Below, one piece after another: positions 42,503 through 53,486 of a stretch of DNA of 64,000 bases. Both the position numbers and the translations under genes were made by a program. Numbering within the stretch: position 1 is the first letter of the stretch; each line of letters starts with the position of its first letter. Origin of the DNA: Thereva unica (lineage: Eukaryota; Arthropoda; Insecta; Diptera; Therevidae); assembly GCA_949987705.1 (NCBI GenBank), contig OX465282.1, positions 41,752,039 to 41,816,038 of the forward strand, given 5' to 3'. The notes under the pieces were generated by a model. The model was given only the letters and a program-made list of their open reading frames with translations. It ran no database searches and was not told the origin of the DNA.

Positions 42503-42547
42503 AAAATTTCACTGCTTTCGAAGTGTCCACGGAGTCGAATGTGTTCG

Positions 42548-42835
42548 TTACGGACATCTCACGTAGTCGTTCCCATCCCGTCCGTGTTTGAAGATAAAAG
42601 CCGCATCTTTTTCCGTGATGATGTGCAAGCCGTCTATATTCGTTATCCAACTCAGCGCCACGTACACCAACTGTTGTGGTTGCTCCGAGGAATATTTATA
42701 AACAATAACAGTAAACGTCCCACCTTGCGACTTGTGAATGGTAATAGCACAAGCAGGAACGCAAGGAAACTGTTTTCGTTTGCATTTCACAGTTTTCGTC
42801 AGTGTAATGTTCACTATTTTCTTATAAACCGGCAC
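42548..42835 (-). pseudogene. Second Helentron helicase remnant
   Basis: Differs from the plus-strand copy by one residue (ALSWITN against ALSWVTN). Motif VI arginine is again tryptophan, so this change preceded the two insertions. Confidence 0.75.
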
Positions 42836-43037
42836 CCAGTTAGGATACAGAGTGTTTGGCTTGCTTTGACAAATTTAATTTAATTAAATATTGACAATTT
42901 TAATTAAATTTTTAAGATTACTACGATCAAATTTTTAAAATTATTACGGGATAACGGGACATAACGGGACAATGAGTCATCATTTTTCTTGCATGCAGCC
43001 GGCGTTCATCGTTTTAATAGACGTTGTCACGTCAAAA

Positions 43038-43560
43038 GTCGTTCATATGATTAGCAATCTCCAACGGATCAGATATAATATCATTTCCTTCACAGATACA
43101 CTCAATGTCTTTAGATTGTTTTTTGTACCCATTACCAAGTATTTCATGTCTTTAGATTGTTTTTTGTACCCATTACCAAGTATTTCATCCACAATTTTTT
43201 AGGATTTTTACTATTTTTATTTATTTCAGTTTTATCATGCAACAATTTTGCATTATTAATAACATTATATAAAATTTTTTCATAGGTTTTGTACTCAGAT
43301 TATAATTGTACATTGTTTGGATCTAGTTTCCAAATTTTATATAATTCATCCTTTCTATTGCATGATACTAAGATAGCTGGAGTAATCCATTTTTTCCTTG
43401 GCAACATTTTATTACTATGAGTTTTCTTTTGTAGGCTTTGAGCACTTTGTACACAAAAAGATATCATTTGTATAAGTGTATCTGTGGCTTGATTAGGATC
43501 AGTCATCGATAATATACTATTCCAATTTTGTTTTAAAGCATATTTTTTTAATTTTTTGAG
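43038..43560 (-). pseudogene. Host LINE linker piece with 41-bp tandem duplication
   Basis: Minus-strand codons give RKKWITPAILVSCNRKDELYK, then after frameshifts KKLWMKYLVMG and ECICEGNDIISDP, the linker between endonuclease and RT. A 41-bp direct duplication (about 43105-43186, word TTGTTTTTTGTACCCATTAC) disrupts the frame. The right Helentron begins at 43037. Confidence 0.65.
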
Positions 43561-45239
43561 GGTCTATTATAGGAGAACATTCTTTAAAATAAGTGCATTT
43601 AAATTTGTCTATAGAAACAAATACATAGTATGTAATGACCCGTTAAAGAATTAATTAGTTTAAAAGTTTTTGCTTTTATAGAATTTGATTTATCTATATA
43701 TAGTAATTAAATAAAAATAATCTTCTAATAAGTAGAAAATGAATACAAAATTTCTTACTTAGCATCCTCAGATATTTTCTCACAATTTTCTTGGCGCTGC
43801 TCTATTTTTCCGCATTTAGAAGGTAAATCGAGTCGCGTACAACTTTCAGGACTTAAAGAACGCCGGGCCCCATTTGGATGATTAGGATTTTTTTTTTACC
43901 ACTACGGATGTCTTCCGTACGTTTATATAATAAAATTTTTCTTTAATTAAAAAAAACTTTTTTTTCTTTTATATATATTAATTTACATTAACAAAAAAAA
44001 ACCGAGGTAACTACTGATCCGGATTTGAGATCTCTGTTCTTCCACATCTTGGTTAAAAAAAACACAATTCTTGGCCGTTTATTTCTCTCACAAATGTTTC
44101 TTCTTTTTTTTTCTTTAACTCGTACTACATTAGCACTTGACGTTCATTTCTTTATTAAATGTTTGTCACTTGCCTTAACCGCGATTAGAATTTTCACATT
44201 TTCTCTTTAGAATAGCGCAAGCACCGCCATCAAGAGCTCCGATTTTTTTTTCACCCGACTCACAGGAATGTATCGTGGACGTTGTATTTTTATCAGCGTT
44301 TTTTTCTCTCGTAATGGAGACGAATTTAAGCGAGTGATCAACAACTTTCATAACTTTTATAAATTTCGTCGTATTACCGATTTCCACTAACGCAGGTAAA
44401 TTATTTTCCAAGAATTTAGTTGCGTAAAAGTAACTACGTCAGTAAACCGTCTTTAACAATAATGGCCACAGATATAGCTACGTGATGAAATCAAAAATAC
44501 CGGCTAATTAACAACCTCTGCCACATTAAAAAAAACGTTTAGTATGAGATACCCTCGCACTGGTACTACTCCGTCACGCATCCGCAAATCGACTGACTTT
44601 CGAGACCCGACTGCCAAGAAGCCACGCATCTTGTCCAAAGCTTTTTGTTTCCCCAACCACAGGGTCGCACACAAAGAAAAGTCATGGCTTCCTTTGCGTG
44701 ATTTTTTGAAATTCGCCTTTTTTGGGCAATGCGTTAGCGCGAGCATAGAAGAATTGCGGAATAATTAGTGTGGGATGAAAGAGGTGGATAATGGTCTCAT
44801 TCCATTTCCCTATCCTACACATACCAAATAAACTAAGTGAAGCGCGTCTTTTCTGGAAAATTGCCTGTTTCCGTGCTCCCATTGGTCAAGGGACATGACG
44901 CCGTTCGAGGCGTCCATGGGGAAAGGTCTTGCGTAGGCAATAAAACAGTGGATAAGAATTATTTGGCGAAGAGCCCAATAAGGGGGAATAGATGGGATTA
45001 CACGGTGTAAACGAGGGCTTCTTTAAAGTTCGTTGGGGTTATGTCCATTGCCTAGCAATGGTAAATTGCGGCAATTAGTAACGAATTTTTCTGAGCGCTT
45101 CTGGGACAGGGCTTATTACTTTAGTTTAGGGAGGGGTGTGCTGAACGAAAATTTGATCCCTCGGGCATGCTGACCGTTACAACGCGGATACTCTAGACCG
45201 AACGAGGAGAGTGGATAGAGGAGCCGAAAGACGGAGGCT
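43561..45239. other. Interval without recognised genes
   Basis: Homopolymer-rich (A/T) to about 44100. A minus-strand frame at 44435-44175 (non-ATG) encodes about 85 residues including KFLENNLPALVEIGN and KVVDHSLKFVSIT without recognised family. 44500-45240 is closer to average base composition but holds no supported gene or repeat partner in the window. Confidence 0.4.
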
Positions 45240-45370
45240 AAGGTCCTAATGGATATTTTCTAATAGAAATAACTGAAGCAAGGAGGGGACTCAGTCCGCT
45301 GAGCTTCACCTAATTTCCAATGGTACGGAGAGGTAGGAACATCAAGACTACAGAGGAGAAAAGAGTGAGG
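45240..45370 (-). repeat. Possible SINE body
   Basis: Sequence directly downstream (minus strand) of the tRNA-Lys-like head, starting CCTCACTCTTTTCTCCTCTG. It would be the tRNA-unrelated part if the whole is a SINE. No second copy lies in the window. Confidence 0.3.
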
Positions 45371-45448
45371 GCGCCCTGTTAAGCTCATGTGGCTCGACCC
45401 ATGATCCTGAGATAAAGAGCCTCGCTCTACCGACTGAGCTAGCCGGGC
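45371..45448 (-). ncRNA. tRNA-Lys-derived sequence (pseudo-tRNA or SINE head)
   Basis: On the minus strand GCCCGGCTAGCTCAGTCGGT is the exact 5' part of insect tRNA-Lys(CTT), including the A box, and CTCTTTATCTCAGG gives a CTT anticodon loop. The T arm is altered (GGGTCGAGCCACATG in place of GGTTCGAGCCC plus a paired stem) and the acceptor 3' strand carries extra bases (TTAACAGGGCGC). It is probably not a working tRNA but a relic or the pol III promoter of a SINE. Confidence 0.65.
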
Positions 45449-45995
45449 TAAGCCGTACTGTATGTAGATGCCAAAAAGGAGCAATACCTACAAGAACTTA
45501 AGTGCCATGGTAAAAGAGAGTGAGATTGAAAGAGTGGTCTAGTCGCACGGTGCGGTGCGGTTTGGAGTGTGGGTTCTCGGCGGAACAAAAGAGAAAAGGG
45601 AAAAGCAACGCTCCCAATTATCAGTTGGTAGAAAACAACAACGTATTTTGGATTGCTTATAATGTGATTTTGACGTAAAGCAAAAACGTTTCAAATGGCT
45701 GATAACTAATTGCGTTTGTGAAAGGAAGCAAACAATGATTTTCTGCCGCAAGTGTCATATTTTCCCTTTTGGGAGAGTCGAAATGCAGTGTCCGATCCAT
45801 AGGAATGTGTCATTCCTAATGGATTTTGGCATGGGTTGTAACTGCAAAGCGTCCAAAGCTGACCTGGAAGAAGTTGAAAGGGATTTTGACACAGCAAAAA
45901 GTGAACAATGTTGTGTTAAACTAGACAAGAGAAAGTATATAATAGTGGCTGCTAGTTCAAAGTGAGCTCAAGAGGATCCTCTAAAGCGTTATCTG
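45449..45995. other. Interval without recognised genes
   Basis: A 76-codon plus-strand frame (45735-45965) rich in Cys (FCRKCHIF, GCNCKASK) has no recognised family. The 3' LTR expected for the gypsy element is not here. Confidence 0.4.
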
Positions 45996-46204
45996 TTAAG
46001 ACCTTCGCTTATAAGGGGTGTTACCAGTTAGGGTTCCACGACGATAGACTTCTTGGCCTGGCTTAAAGGTGACTGTTTTACAACGTAAATTGTAATTTTT
46101 CTCGTGACGGCCATGTGCAGAGGACAAATTAAGTTTAATGCGCTCACGGATGAGGCGAAGGCGATCGGAAGTAGGCAATTTCTCCGTCTTGTAAAGCGTG
46201 TAGC
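45996..46204 (-). pseudogene. Gypsy integrase C-terminal piece
   Basis: Minus-strand codons read YTLYKTEKLPTSDRLRLIRE, AHGRHEKNYNLRCKT and FKPGQEVYRR, the segment after the integrase core in gypsy elements of this type (chromodomain-less, PGQEVYRRN block). It continues, across the hAT MITE and with RHNDAANDRS, to the piggyBac junction. The normal protein end is lost after EVYRR, so the element is 3'-truncated here. Confidence 0.75.
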
Positions 46205-46829
46205 CAGCGCCGTAGCGAGGGTCTCGGGGGCCCTTGTGCAAGATTTCGTAAGGGGCCCTTGAAAATGAATTTCTAAAAAAAATGTGATTTCGAAGCCTCG
46301 CTCGAAGAGAGCGACTATATTTCTTTCTCTGTCTGTTGCATTGTAAAAACTTAACGCTCGACGCTTGACGCTCCCATGAAATCTCTACTTAAAGGTCTTA
46401 TTCATAGGGGCGTCAAGCGTCGAGCGTCAAGTTTGTACTGGTTTTACGAAACAGAAAGAGAAAGATATATTTCTGCACTTGTCTGTTGCATTGTAAAAAA
46501 CTTTACGCCCAATGCCTGACGCTCATCCCATGAAATCGCTACTTAATGCATGTAAATAATAAAATCATAAGCTCTCTAACAAAGCAGCGTTCATTAAAAA
46601 AAAGGGTTCTCGAAAACATTTTCTATTAGATACCAATAAGAGCGTTCTAGAAAAAAAAGTTTCCCAGGGGTCGTTTCCATAAAAAAGTAGATCCAATTTT
46701 ATACAATGTTGTAAAAACGTTATCGAAGATCTTTTCTAGCTCATACATTAAAACGAATTCTAAAAAAAAAAGAAATCTTCGGGGGCCCTGGTGCGCCGCA
46801 CCGCCTGCACATGCCTAGTTACGGCGCTG
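46205..46829. mobile_element. hAT-type MITE with 8-bp duplication CGTGTAGC
   Basis: The ends CAGCGCCGTAGCGAGGG and CCTAGTTACGGCGCTG are inverted, and the 8-bp target duplication CGTGTAGC is perfect (46197-46204, 46830-46837). Internal GGGGGCCCTTGTGC and GGGGGCCCTGGTGC words extend the symmetry. 625 bp, non-coding, inside gypsy pol. Confidence 0.93.
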
Positions 46830-46876
46830 CGTGTAGCTTCGATCATTGGCGGCGTCATTGTGGCGGAAAAAGGTTA

Positions 46877-49280
46877 CACTAACGTTGAGGTGGGTCATTA
46901 TGACCCTCTTACAATTTTACCTATTATTAAAAAATTACCTATTTTATTTGCAATATTATTTTTTGATTTAAAACCTTCTCAATCCCAATATAATGGGAAC
47001 TAAAAAAAACAACATTAATTAAGTGAAGTCATGTTTATTTGAATTCTTCATAAAGACTTTTAATTAAAGGACAAAAATGGAACTCTCTCCTAAATAAATT
47101 TATTTTTAAAAAGCAAAAAAAACTTCCTCAATAAAAATCGACTTAATCGAATCTATAATATGAGATCTATGATATAATTATCACAAAAAAATCAGGAACT
47201 TTCTTATAATTAGTCTTTTTGGTTTAGGTTTTTACTGCAGTTTTTGCAATAAGAGATCATTTGTGCAGGGCATATAAACTTATGACAAGTGTTACATGTA
47301 TGACTTGTCTTCCTGTCTTTTTTGTAGGGACAATCTTGGCATCTTCTTCGACCACCAGAAAACTTTGCAGGGGGTTCTCCAGATGTTTCTCCAGTAAATT
47401 CTCTCATTCTTTTGCGCATTTCCCGCGGAAGATTTGATGAATCTTTACGTAAAGAAATGTGTTCATTTACGAGTGCCAGACCCAAATTTTTCAAAAAGCG
47501 GCGTCTTGCTATAGATGGCTCATTGTTGGTGTTCCTTATAATGGCAGCATTTACTCCAGCCATATTGAGCATGGCATAAAAAATTGTCAACGGCCATTTT
47601 TTTGAATTACGGCAAACGTCATATGTTGAACAAAGTTCATCGGCAACATCCACCCCGCCTTTAGTTGCATTATAAAAAGTATTAATCTCAGGCTTTTTTC
47701 TATCTTCATAAGTTTCATCGATGGTACACGTGATGCAAGCTTGAGAGCAGCAGAACAACTCTATTTTTCTTTGGTATGTATGACATAATTGTTATGTCTT
47801 TTTGATACCCAAACTTAGTCGAATAAATCGGCTGTGTGCGGGTTCTTATAAACTCTGGTGGTATTTGACGTTTGTTTTTTCTCAAAGTACCTACACACGT
47901 TAATTTATGTTCTTTGAGAAGATGAGATATGAGTTCATGGCTGGTAAACCAATTATCAAATGTTATATTACGGCCACTTTTTGAAATAGGCTGCACAAGA
48001 CGGTTAACGACATCAAAGGGCTTATTGCTGACAGAAAATTTGCCTTCAGGTTGCTTTCCTGCATAGATTTCTAAATTTGAAATATAAAAGTTCTTAGCAT
48101 CAACCAGTGCAAAAATTTTCAAACCATACTTTGCAGGTTTCGACGGTATGTACTGCCTAAACTTACACCTTCCTCTAAAAGAAACAAGCATCTCATCTAC
48201 AGTAACATATTCTCCAATAACATAGCTTTTTTGACAGTTTGCGACCAATGATTCAAAAATTTGACGAATAGGAGCCAAATTGTCAATTTATTTTCGTAAA
48301 TTGCGCGTCGATTTGTCATCAAAGCAAAGACAGCTGTTTATAAAATGAAAACGCTGTTGTGACATAGTAAGTCGAAAAATTTCTACACCAGTGCCATCTG
48401 ATATCCATAAATCGCTCAAATTTTGTCTTCCAGCACGATGAAATTCAGCTATGTACAATAAACCAATAAAAGCTTTTAAATCACTCAAGTTGACTTCTTT
48501 CATATACGTGTTTTTCGACAGATCTGGACATGCAGCCATTCTTTCTTTTACTTGGTTATTTGTGTACATTAGTATTGTATTGAGAATTTCATCCGTCATA
48601 AAAAGGTACCAACATTCTAGTTCTGATTTAGCTGTCTTTGCCTGTTGTGTTACTCCTTGCTGCTGCGTAATAATATTTTCTGCGCGAGTGCGGACATTTT
48701 GCCGGAAAGGAGTTTTATACCATTTCGTGCCATCTTTCCCACAATAAAAAGAACGTTTTACCTGTTCATCTGACGATTCCGCAATGTCATCACTTGGAAA
48801 CATGACATTCGAAGCATTGAATTGGCGCAATTGTTGCAAGGGAATGTCATCTTCACTATCACTTACTTCTTGTTCAGTATTTGTTTCTTGGCTGCGAACA
48901 CTGACATGATCTTCACTCTCACACTCAGATAAATAAAGTTCATTTTCATCACTCTCTGAACACTCTTCAAGTACGGTTATGATTCGACAACGCTCACGCT
49001 CCTCAGGATCCATTTTAGATATTTATCTAAAAAATAAAAATACATAAAATCTCAAAACGATTTATGCCGCAAAGCTGGGTCATAATTACCCGGTCGGAAG
49101 TTTACGCACTTGTTGCTCTTTGCGCCGGCGCCGAAAGACTGAAGTTAAGGGCACGACGGCGAGTGGTGATAATTAGCTGCAGCTACTGAAACACACAGAT
49201 GTGCGCGGCAATTATTTCTGAGAAATATTTCAAATATAAAATGCGCAGGGTCATATTGACCCTGCCTCAATGACGCCGGG
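46877..49280 (-). mobile_element. piggyBac-like transposon in gypsy pol
   Basis: The high end reads, on the minus strand, TTAA (49284-49281) then CCCGGCGTCATTGAGGCAGG; the low end reads TTA then CACTAACGTTGAGGTGGG. Both carry a GGGTCAWTATGACCC palindrome just inside. The low-side tetranucleotide is TTAC, one base off TTAA. Length is about 2.4 kb, close to full size for piggyBac. Gypsy coding resumes on both sides. Confidence 0.85.
47210..49013 (-). pseudogene. piggyBac transposase, one stop and one frameshift
   Basis: Nearly complete transposase of about 600 residues on the minus strand. It starts at ATG 49013 with an acidic N terminus (EECSESDENE, SDSEDD), then the core. The three catalytic aspartates are in place: YVTVDEMLVSFRG, ITFDNWFTS and ATKGGVDVADELC. 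A Cys-rich C terminus follows (CQDCPYKKD, HTCNTCHKFICP, YCKNC), the usual DNA- or chromatin-binding module. A TAA stop lies in frame at about 48288-48290 (RK*IDNLAPIRQ), and a one-base deletion near 47718 (LHHV) shifts the end. Two changes in about 1.8 kb mean recent decay. It excises and inserts elements at TTAA in active families. Confidence 0.92.
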
Positions 49281-49293
49281 TTAAGACACTATA

Positions 49294-50291
49294 AGCGGAT
49301 CCGTGCAGGACCATTTGGCTTCCGAAGAGAGCTTGAAATGGAGTCATCCCGATCGATTCGTGAAACGAGCTTCGCATTGCACATTCGATTGACGGTCCCA
49401 CTCACGGTGGTCATCTTTTAAATAAGCTCGAATGGCAGCTAAAGTGGATCGATTTACTCGCTCTGAGGCATTTGGGTGTGGAGAGTGTACCGCCGTACGC
49501 ATGTGCCTGACTCCGTAGTCGTCCAAGAATTTGGTAAACTCCTTAGAGACGAATTGTCGACCATTGTCAGAAAAGATGATTTCTGGTACTCCAAAGGTGT
49601 GAAATACACGATGTTCCAGGTTCTCTATTGCCAAGGTAGCAGTCTCGGAGGACACTGGAAAAAGGAATACAAATTTACTAAAGGTGTCTAGGACTACTAA
49701 GACTGCGGTGTTGCCTCTTTTGGATCGTGGGTAGGGACCTAAGAAGTCCACATATAGAAATTGAAAGGGCTTAACTACTTCCAGTTGCACGCCCATGGGC
49801 GGCCTTAAGATCGCGTTAGATGATTTGGTGCGCTTGCAAATCTCGCACTGAGAAGCATAAGTTCGAACTTGATTTACCATTCCGGGCCAGAAGTACTTGG
49901 TTCGTAAACGAGATAGAGTTTGACCAATCCCACCATGAGAAGCCTGGGGGGGAGAATGAGCGGCCTCAATCAATGACAGGGTCAAATCAGAAGGAACCCA
50001 TAACTTCCAGGTAAGTTCGTCGGAGATAGGGTCTCCAGAACGTGGAGCACTACGATGGAATACAAACCCGTCGGACACCATGAGATCAGGTAACTGTCCC
50101 GCCTTTCCGCTTATGCCGTCAGCTAGTGACAGGTATTCTGGCGACTTGAACGCCGGGGACGTTAAGTCCACGTCATGACAGAAGGATATTTCATCTACGC
50201 AGTCAACCCGAGACAGGGCATCCGGGACCACGTTTTGGCTTCCCTTTCGATGTTCTATAGCAAACTCAAACCCTTGTAGTTTAAACTCCAT
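49294..50291 (-). pseudogene. Gypsy RNase H end and integrase
   Basis: From KLQGFEFAIEHRKGSQNVVP and DALSRV (end of RNase H and tether) into the integrase zinc finger (AAHSPPQASHGG, CEICKRTK) and core: YVDFLGP with the first D, FSDNGRQF with the second D, and NASERVNRS with E. It is joined out of frame to the RT frame at about 50270-50290. A further shift near 49390 moves the MRSSFHESIGMTP/FQALFG block into another frame, which runs to the TTAA at 49281. Integrase would insert the cDNA copy; this one is inactive by frameshift. Confidence 0.9.
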
Positions 50292-51556
50292 CTAGCTAAT
50301 CGTCCGTTCAGGTCTGACTGATTCATAAGCCATTTAAGACTAGCGTGGTCAGTAATTACTGTGAACGGTTGGCCCTCGACATATGCCCTAAACTTCTTCA
50401 CACTCAATACGGCTGCGTAACACTCGAGCTCGGTAATCGTATAATTGCGTTGGGCCTTGTTCAGTTTCTTAGACATATAGGCAATTGGATGTTCATTTCC
50501 ATCCATGTCCTTTTGAAACAATACACTACCGATACCAGTTCTACTCGCATCGCATTGAATGTAAAAAGGTTTAGAAAAGTCAGGGGTGACCAGTACTGGA
50601 GCTTGAGTCATACAAGTTTTTAACTTAAGGAAGGATTGCTGTGCGTCGTCTGTCCAGACAAACTTCTTTCCCTTCAAACAATCTGTGATGGGGGCGGCTA
50701 TGCTAGCATAATTGGATATGAAGCGTTGATACCAACCGGTCATGCCTAAGAATCTCCTTACCTGTCGATGTGACTTTGGAGTAGGAAATTCGGAAATGGC
50801 AGCAACTTTACCGGGGTCGGTTTTCAACGTTCCATCGCCAATCAGGAAACCTAGGTATTTAACCTCTTGCACACAGAATTTGCTTTTAGACAAGTTGATG
50901 GTGAGCCCAGAACGGCGCAAGCAACCAGCAACCTCCTCTAGAGTTTTGAGGTGAGAGTCAAAGTCAGAAGAGACAATCAATAGATCATCCAGGTACACAA
51001 AAACATGCTCCCGTAAGCGTCCAGGAATAACATCAGCATTGCATAAGCCGAAAGGCATGACAGTAAACTGATATAGTGGTCTATTAGGTACAGTAAAAGC
51101 AGTCTTTTCACGAGACTTGACTTCGAGGAGAATCTGCCAAAAGGCGTCCTTTAAATCCAAACTGGAGATAAATTTGGTGTCATGAAGACGACCAAGAAGT
51201 CCGTCGATGTGGGGGAGGGGATAGGCGTCTTTAACGGTGACGGCATTAACTTTACGGGAGTCTAAACATAGTCTCACCTTGCCGGGTTTACGGACTAAAA
51301 CAACGGGGGAATTCCACGGACTGTTGGATGGCTCAATGACACCTAGACTGAGCATCCGGTCCAATTCGTCGTACATTAGTTTTTGTACTGCAGGCGACAC
51401 GGGATAATGTCTTTGTTTGATGGGGACTGAATCACCAACATCAATTACATGTTCCTCCAAATGGGTTTTCCCCAAACCCAAGACATCAAAGGAGGGAAAG
51501 GTGGCCTTGACTCGTTCTAACTGAGATAATTGAACATTAGACAAATCTTGAGTCAT
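50255..51556 (-). pseudogene. Gypsy reverse transcriptase-RNase H
   Basis: The frame contains VIEPSNSPWNSPVVLVRK, RLCLDSRKVN, SLDLKDAFWQI, FTVMPFGLCNA, VYLDDLLIVS, YLGFLIGDG, FLGMTGWYQRFI and the RNase H block IQCDASRTGIGSVLFQ. Between FGLCNA and VIPGRL about ten residues usually present in gypsy RT (the helix with RLMDK) are deleted in frame, which should inactivate the palm. The catalytic YLDD box remains. The protease is missing upstream. Confidence 0.93.
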
Positions 51557-51588
51557 GGACAATACGGCCGGAGCGTTCAGCTCGCCAA

Positions 51589-51867
51589 CTATCTTGGGAA
51601 GGATGCCGAATAACTTCCAAAAGTCATAGAATGAATTCTACGAAGAGAACATACCCTATGAGAATTTGAAAAGATTCGCTCGCGGACTTTTTGATAGTTA
51701 TTCCATCTTGAAATGAAGGAAGCTCTGAATTCCTCTGAGGGAAAATCAGGGAGATCGTCACAACGGGAGTGAAAATTTGACTTATGCGGGATCACTATTG
51801 ACACGGCAGGTGATGCACTGCGCTGAGCAGCTTCACTTCCATCTTGTTTATCTGAATCGTCGGACAT
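51589..51867 (-). pseudogene. Gypsy gag start, then deletion
   Basis: ATG at 51867 opens an acidic, Ser-rich N terminus (MSDDSDKQDGSE) and continues LPDFPSEEFRASFISRWNNY before losing gag-like sequence. Only about 90 residues separate it from the RT region, so most of gag and all of protease are deleted. Call rests on position between leader and RT. Confidence 0.55.
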
Positions 51868-52055
51868 ATTAACTAGCAACGTGAAAGATTAAATAATTTT
51901 TACTAATAAACGTTCAAAATTGCGCAGAAAACAATACAACATTTAATAAGGGGACTAGGGACATGGTTACCGGCGGAGAGGATACGCAGCAGAGTACTTA
52001 CCAGATAGGGATCTATCGAGGAGAGTGGCAGGTACCACCCGCCTCGACGGACCAT
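51868..52055 (-). other. Gypsy leader, part 1
   Basis: Untranslated leader between gag start and hAT MITE. It includes GGTACCACCCGCCTCGACGG at 52031. Confidence 0.5.
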
Positions 52056-52603
52056 CAGGGCCGGCGCGACCGTTTTTGGCGCCCCAGGCGAGGAGAATTA
52101 TTAGCGCTCTTTGCTATGGACCACATAAAATACATTACACCTTTGACACTAAAATAAATTTCCTTTAACTTTGACACTAAAACAAATTTCCTTTAAGTAA
52201 CATGATGGTATCCGAATGTATTCATCGTTTTATTATCCTTAGAATTGAGACATCTGATAGTACTTGAGAGTGCGGCGGTGACAAGCGCGCGCTCAACAGT
52301 CAACACAATTTTTTAAGAATTGTCCAAAAAAATAACTCGTAAATTATTGTATCCATTCACGAAGTGACCAGTAAAGAAAAAAGTTGACCCAGTTTAATTA
52401 TTTTTGGACCTCATAAATTCTATTTTATTACGCCTTCAAAATGGTTAAAAGAATCAGTAAATAAAAAAAATCCACTTTTCTCTGCTTCTCTTTTTTTGCT
52501 CATCATAAATTTTGTTAAAAACTGAAGCCGCAAATCTGGCGCCCCCCAAAAATCGGCGCCCTAGGCGACCGCCTAGTTCGCCTTTATGGTAGTGCCGGCC
52601 CTG
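52056..52603. mobile_element. hAT-type MITE with 8-bp duplication CGGACCAT
   Basis: The inverted ends CAGGGCCGGC and GCCGGCCCTG are flanked by a perfect 8-bp repeat CGGACCAT (52048-52055, 52604-52611). Subterminal GGCGCCCCAGGCGAGG and TCGGCGCCCTAGGCGACC are also partly inverted. 548 bp, no transposase. Confidence 0.95.
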
Positions 52604-52611
52604 CGGACCAT

Positions 52612-53470
52612 ACATTACAACATCCAATCCCCGACCGTAGCAGTCCGCATGGCTGTGACGAAATAAGAAGGGATTCGAAACTTCCATTGGATTTAATTGG
52701 TCCCTGTTTGTCAGCCACGACGGATCAGTAAGGCAGACAACTGAAATTCCGGAAGGCCGAACAAGCAAGGATCCATTCGGGACCGCATTGAGGGAGAGAC
52801 GACTGGCATACCGCACTGGCAGGTCACTGCCTGTTACCAGGATCTATGCATGTCAGTGGTCCCCCCACCAACTTGGTAATACTAAATAAGATAGATTTAA
52901 GAAAAACAGAATTGAGCGATATTGCTCCGTTCATGGAAGGGACAACCAGTTGATGACCCCCGCGCAAGCCATGTGAACATCAGCCACATGAAGCCAGACA
53001 GCAAGAGGCCCCCATCAGTTGCCCCACCAGAGTCGTCGCACTAGCAAGCGATGCGCTTGATACTAGGAACTGACAGACTCACATGAGCGAGCAAGGTAAA
53101 CAATTTGGAAGTTGCCGCAGAAAGAAGTTATTGAACCATACGTTCAGAGAAAATGAAAGAAGACTATAAGCCGTTAAGGCTAAACTGAGAAGGCATAAGC
53201 TGTAAGGGAGATGATACCGCGGCAGGTACCAAAACCCATACCCAAATGACCGGAGGGACTTGGAATGAGAAGGAGGGACTAATATTGAACTAAGACTAAA
53301 ATATCGGTCTTACAAATGGAAAGACTACAGAATAATAAAGAAACATAACTCGGAAAGAGACACCTTCCAAAAAGGAAGAAGAAAACAAAATTGCCGAATA
53401 AAAAGGTAAAATCAACAAGTGACTAACAGACATAACCGAGTTAATACAGAAGACTAGTGGTACTAGCCTC
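52612..53470 (-). other. Gypsy leader, part 2
   Basis: About 860 bases between the MITE and the PBS without a credible frame. The long leader is common in gypsy relatives. Frames at 52454-52816 and 53296-53616 are judged incidental. Confidence 0.5.
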
Positions 53471-53482
53471 CGTTGGGCGCCA
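53465..53482 (-). promoter_or_regulatory. Primer-binding site for tRNA-Lys
   Basis: On the minus strand TGGCGCCCAACG begins four bases after the LTR end and is complementary to the 3' end of tRNA-Lys (…CGTTGGGCGCCA). Twelve bases match, then GAGGC departs from GTGGGGC. This would prime minus-strand DNA synthesis and fixes the element's polarity. Confidence 0.85.
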
Positions 53483-53486
53483 TTTT

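Larger units (their letters stand above)
41455..43037 (-). mobile_element. Helentron derivative, minus orientation
   Basis: Inverted, near-identical partner of 37945-39478; only a few differences were found over about 1.45 kb, including one that changes V to I and a one-base deletion near 41848. It has about 46 extra bases near the 5' end (ACGGGATAACGGGACATAAC region, 42946-42991). The same subterminal inverted repeats and 3' hairpin are present. Host LINE codons resume exactly outside both ends. Confidence 0.75.
37759..43560 (-). mobile_element. LINE broken by two Helentrons and an RTE-like LINE
   Basis: One jockey/CR1-group LINE can be followed on the minus strand in four pieces in the correct order: linker 43560-43038, linker end 41454-41291, RT 40694-39479, C terminus 37944-37759. 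At the first break ..IANHMND resumes as FFTNIGKNLSDKI; at the second GGVDGI is restored across the RTE fragment; at the third YENLKKNF resumes as SSSILLVIQDL. The pieces keep one orientation, so the interruptions are insertions, not rearrangements. The endonuclease is not visible. Confidence 0.8.

Noticed and set aside
37945..43037. Large inverted duplication as the origin of the Helentron pair
   Set aside because: The host LINE pieces outside, between and beyond the arms keep one orientation and the correct order, which fits two insertions and not an inverted duplication.
44175..44435. Minus-strand frame of about 85 codons
   Set aside because: No ATG start, no recognised family and no splice context convincing enough to call a gene; noted in the interval entry.
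45371..45448. Functional tRNA-Lys gene
   Set aside because: The T arm cannot pair normally and extra bases disrupt the acceptor stem, so it is treated as a pseudo-tRNA or SINE head.
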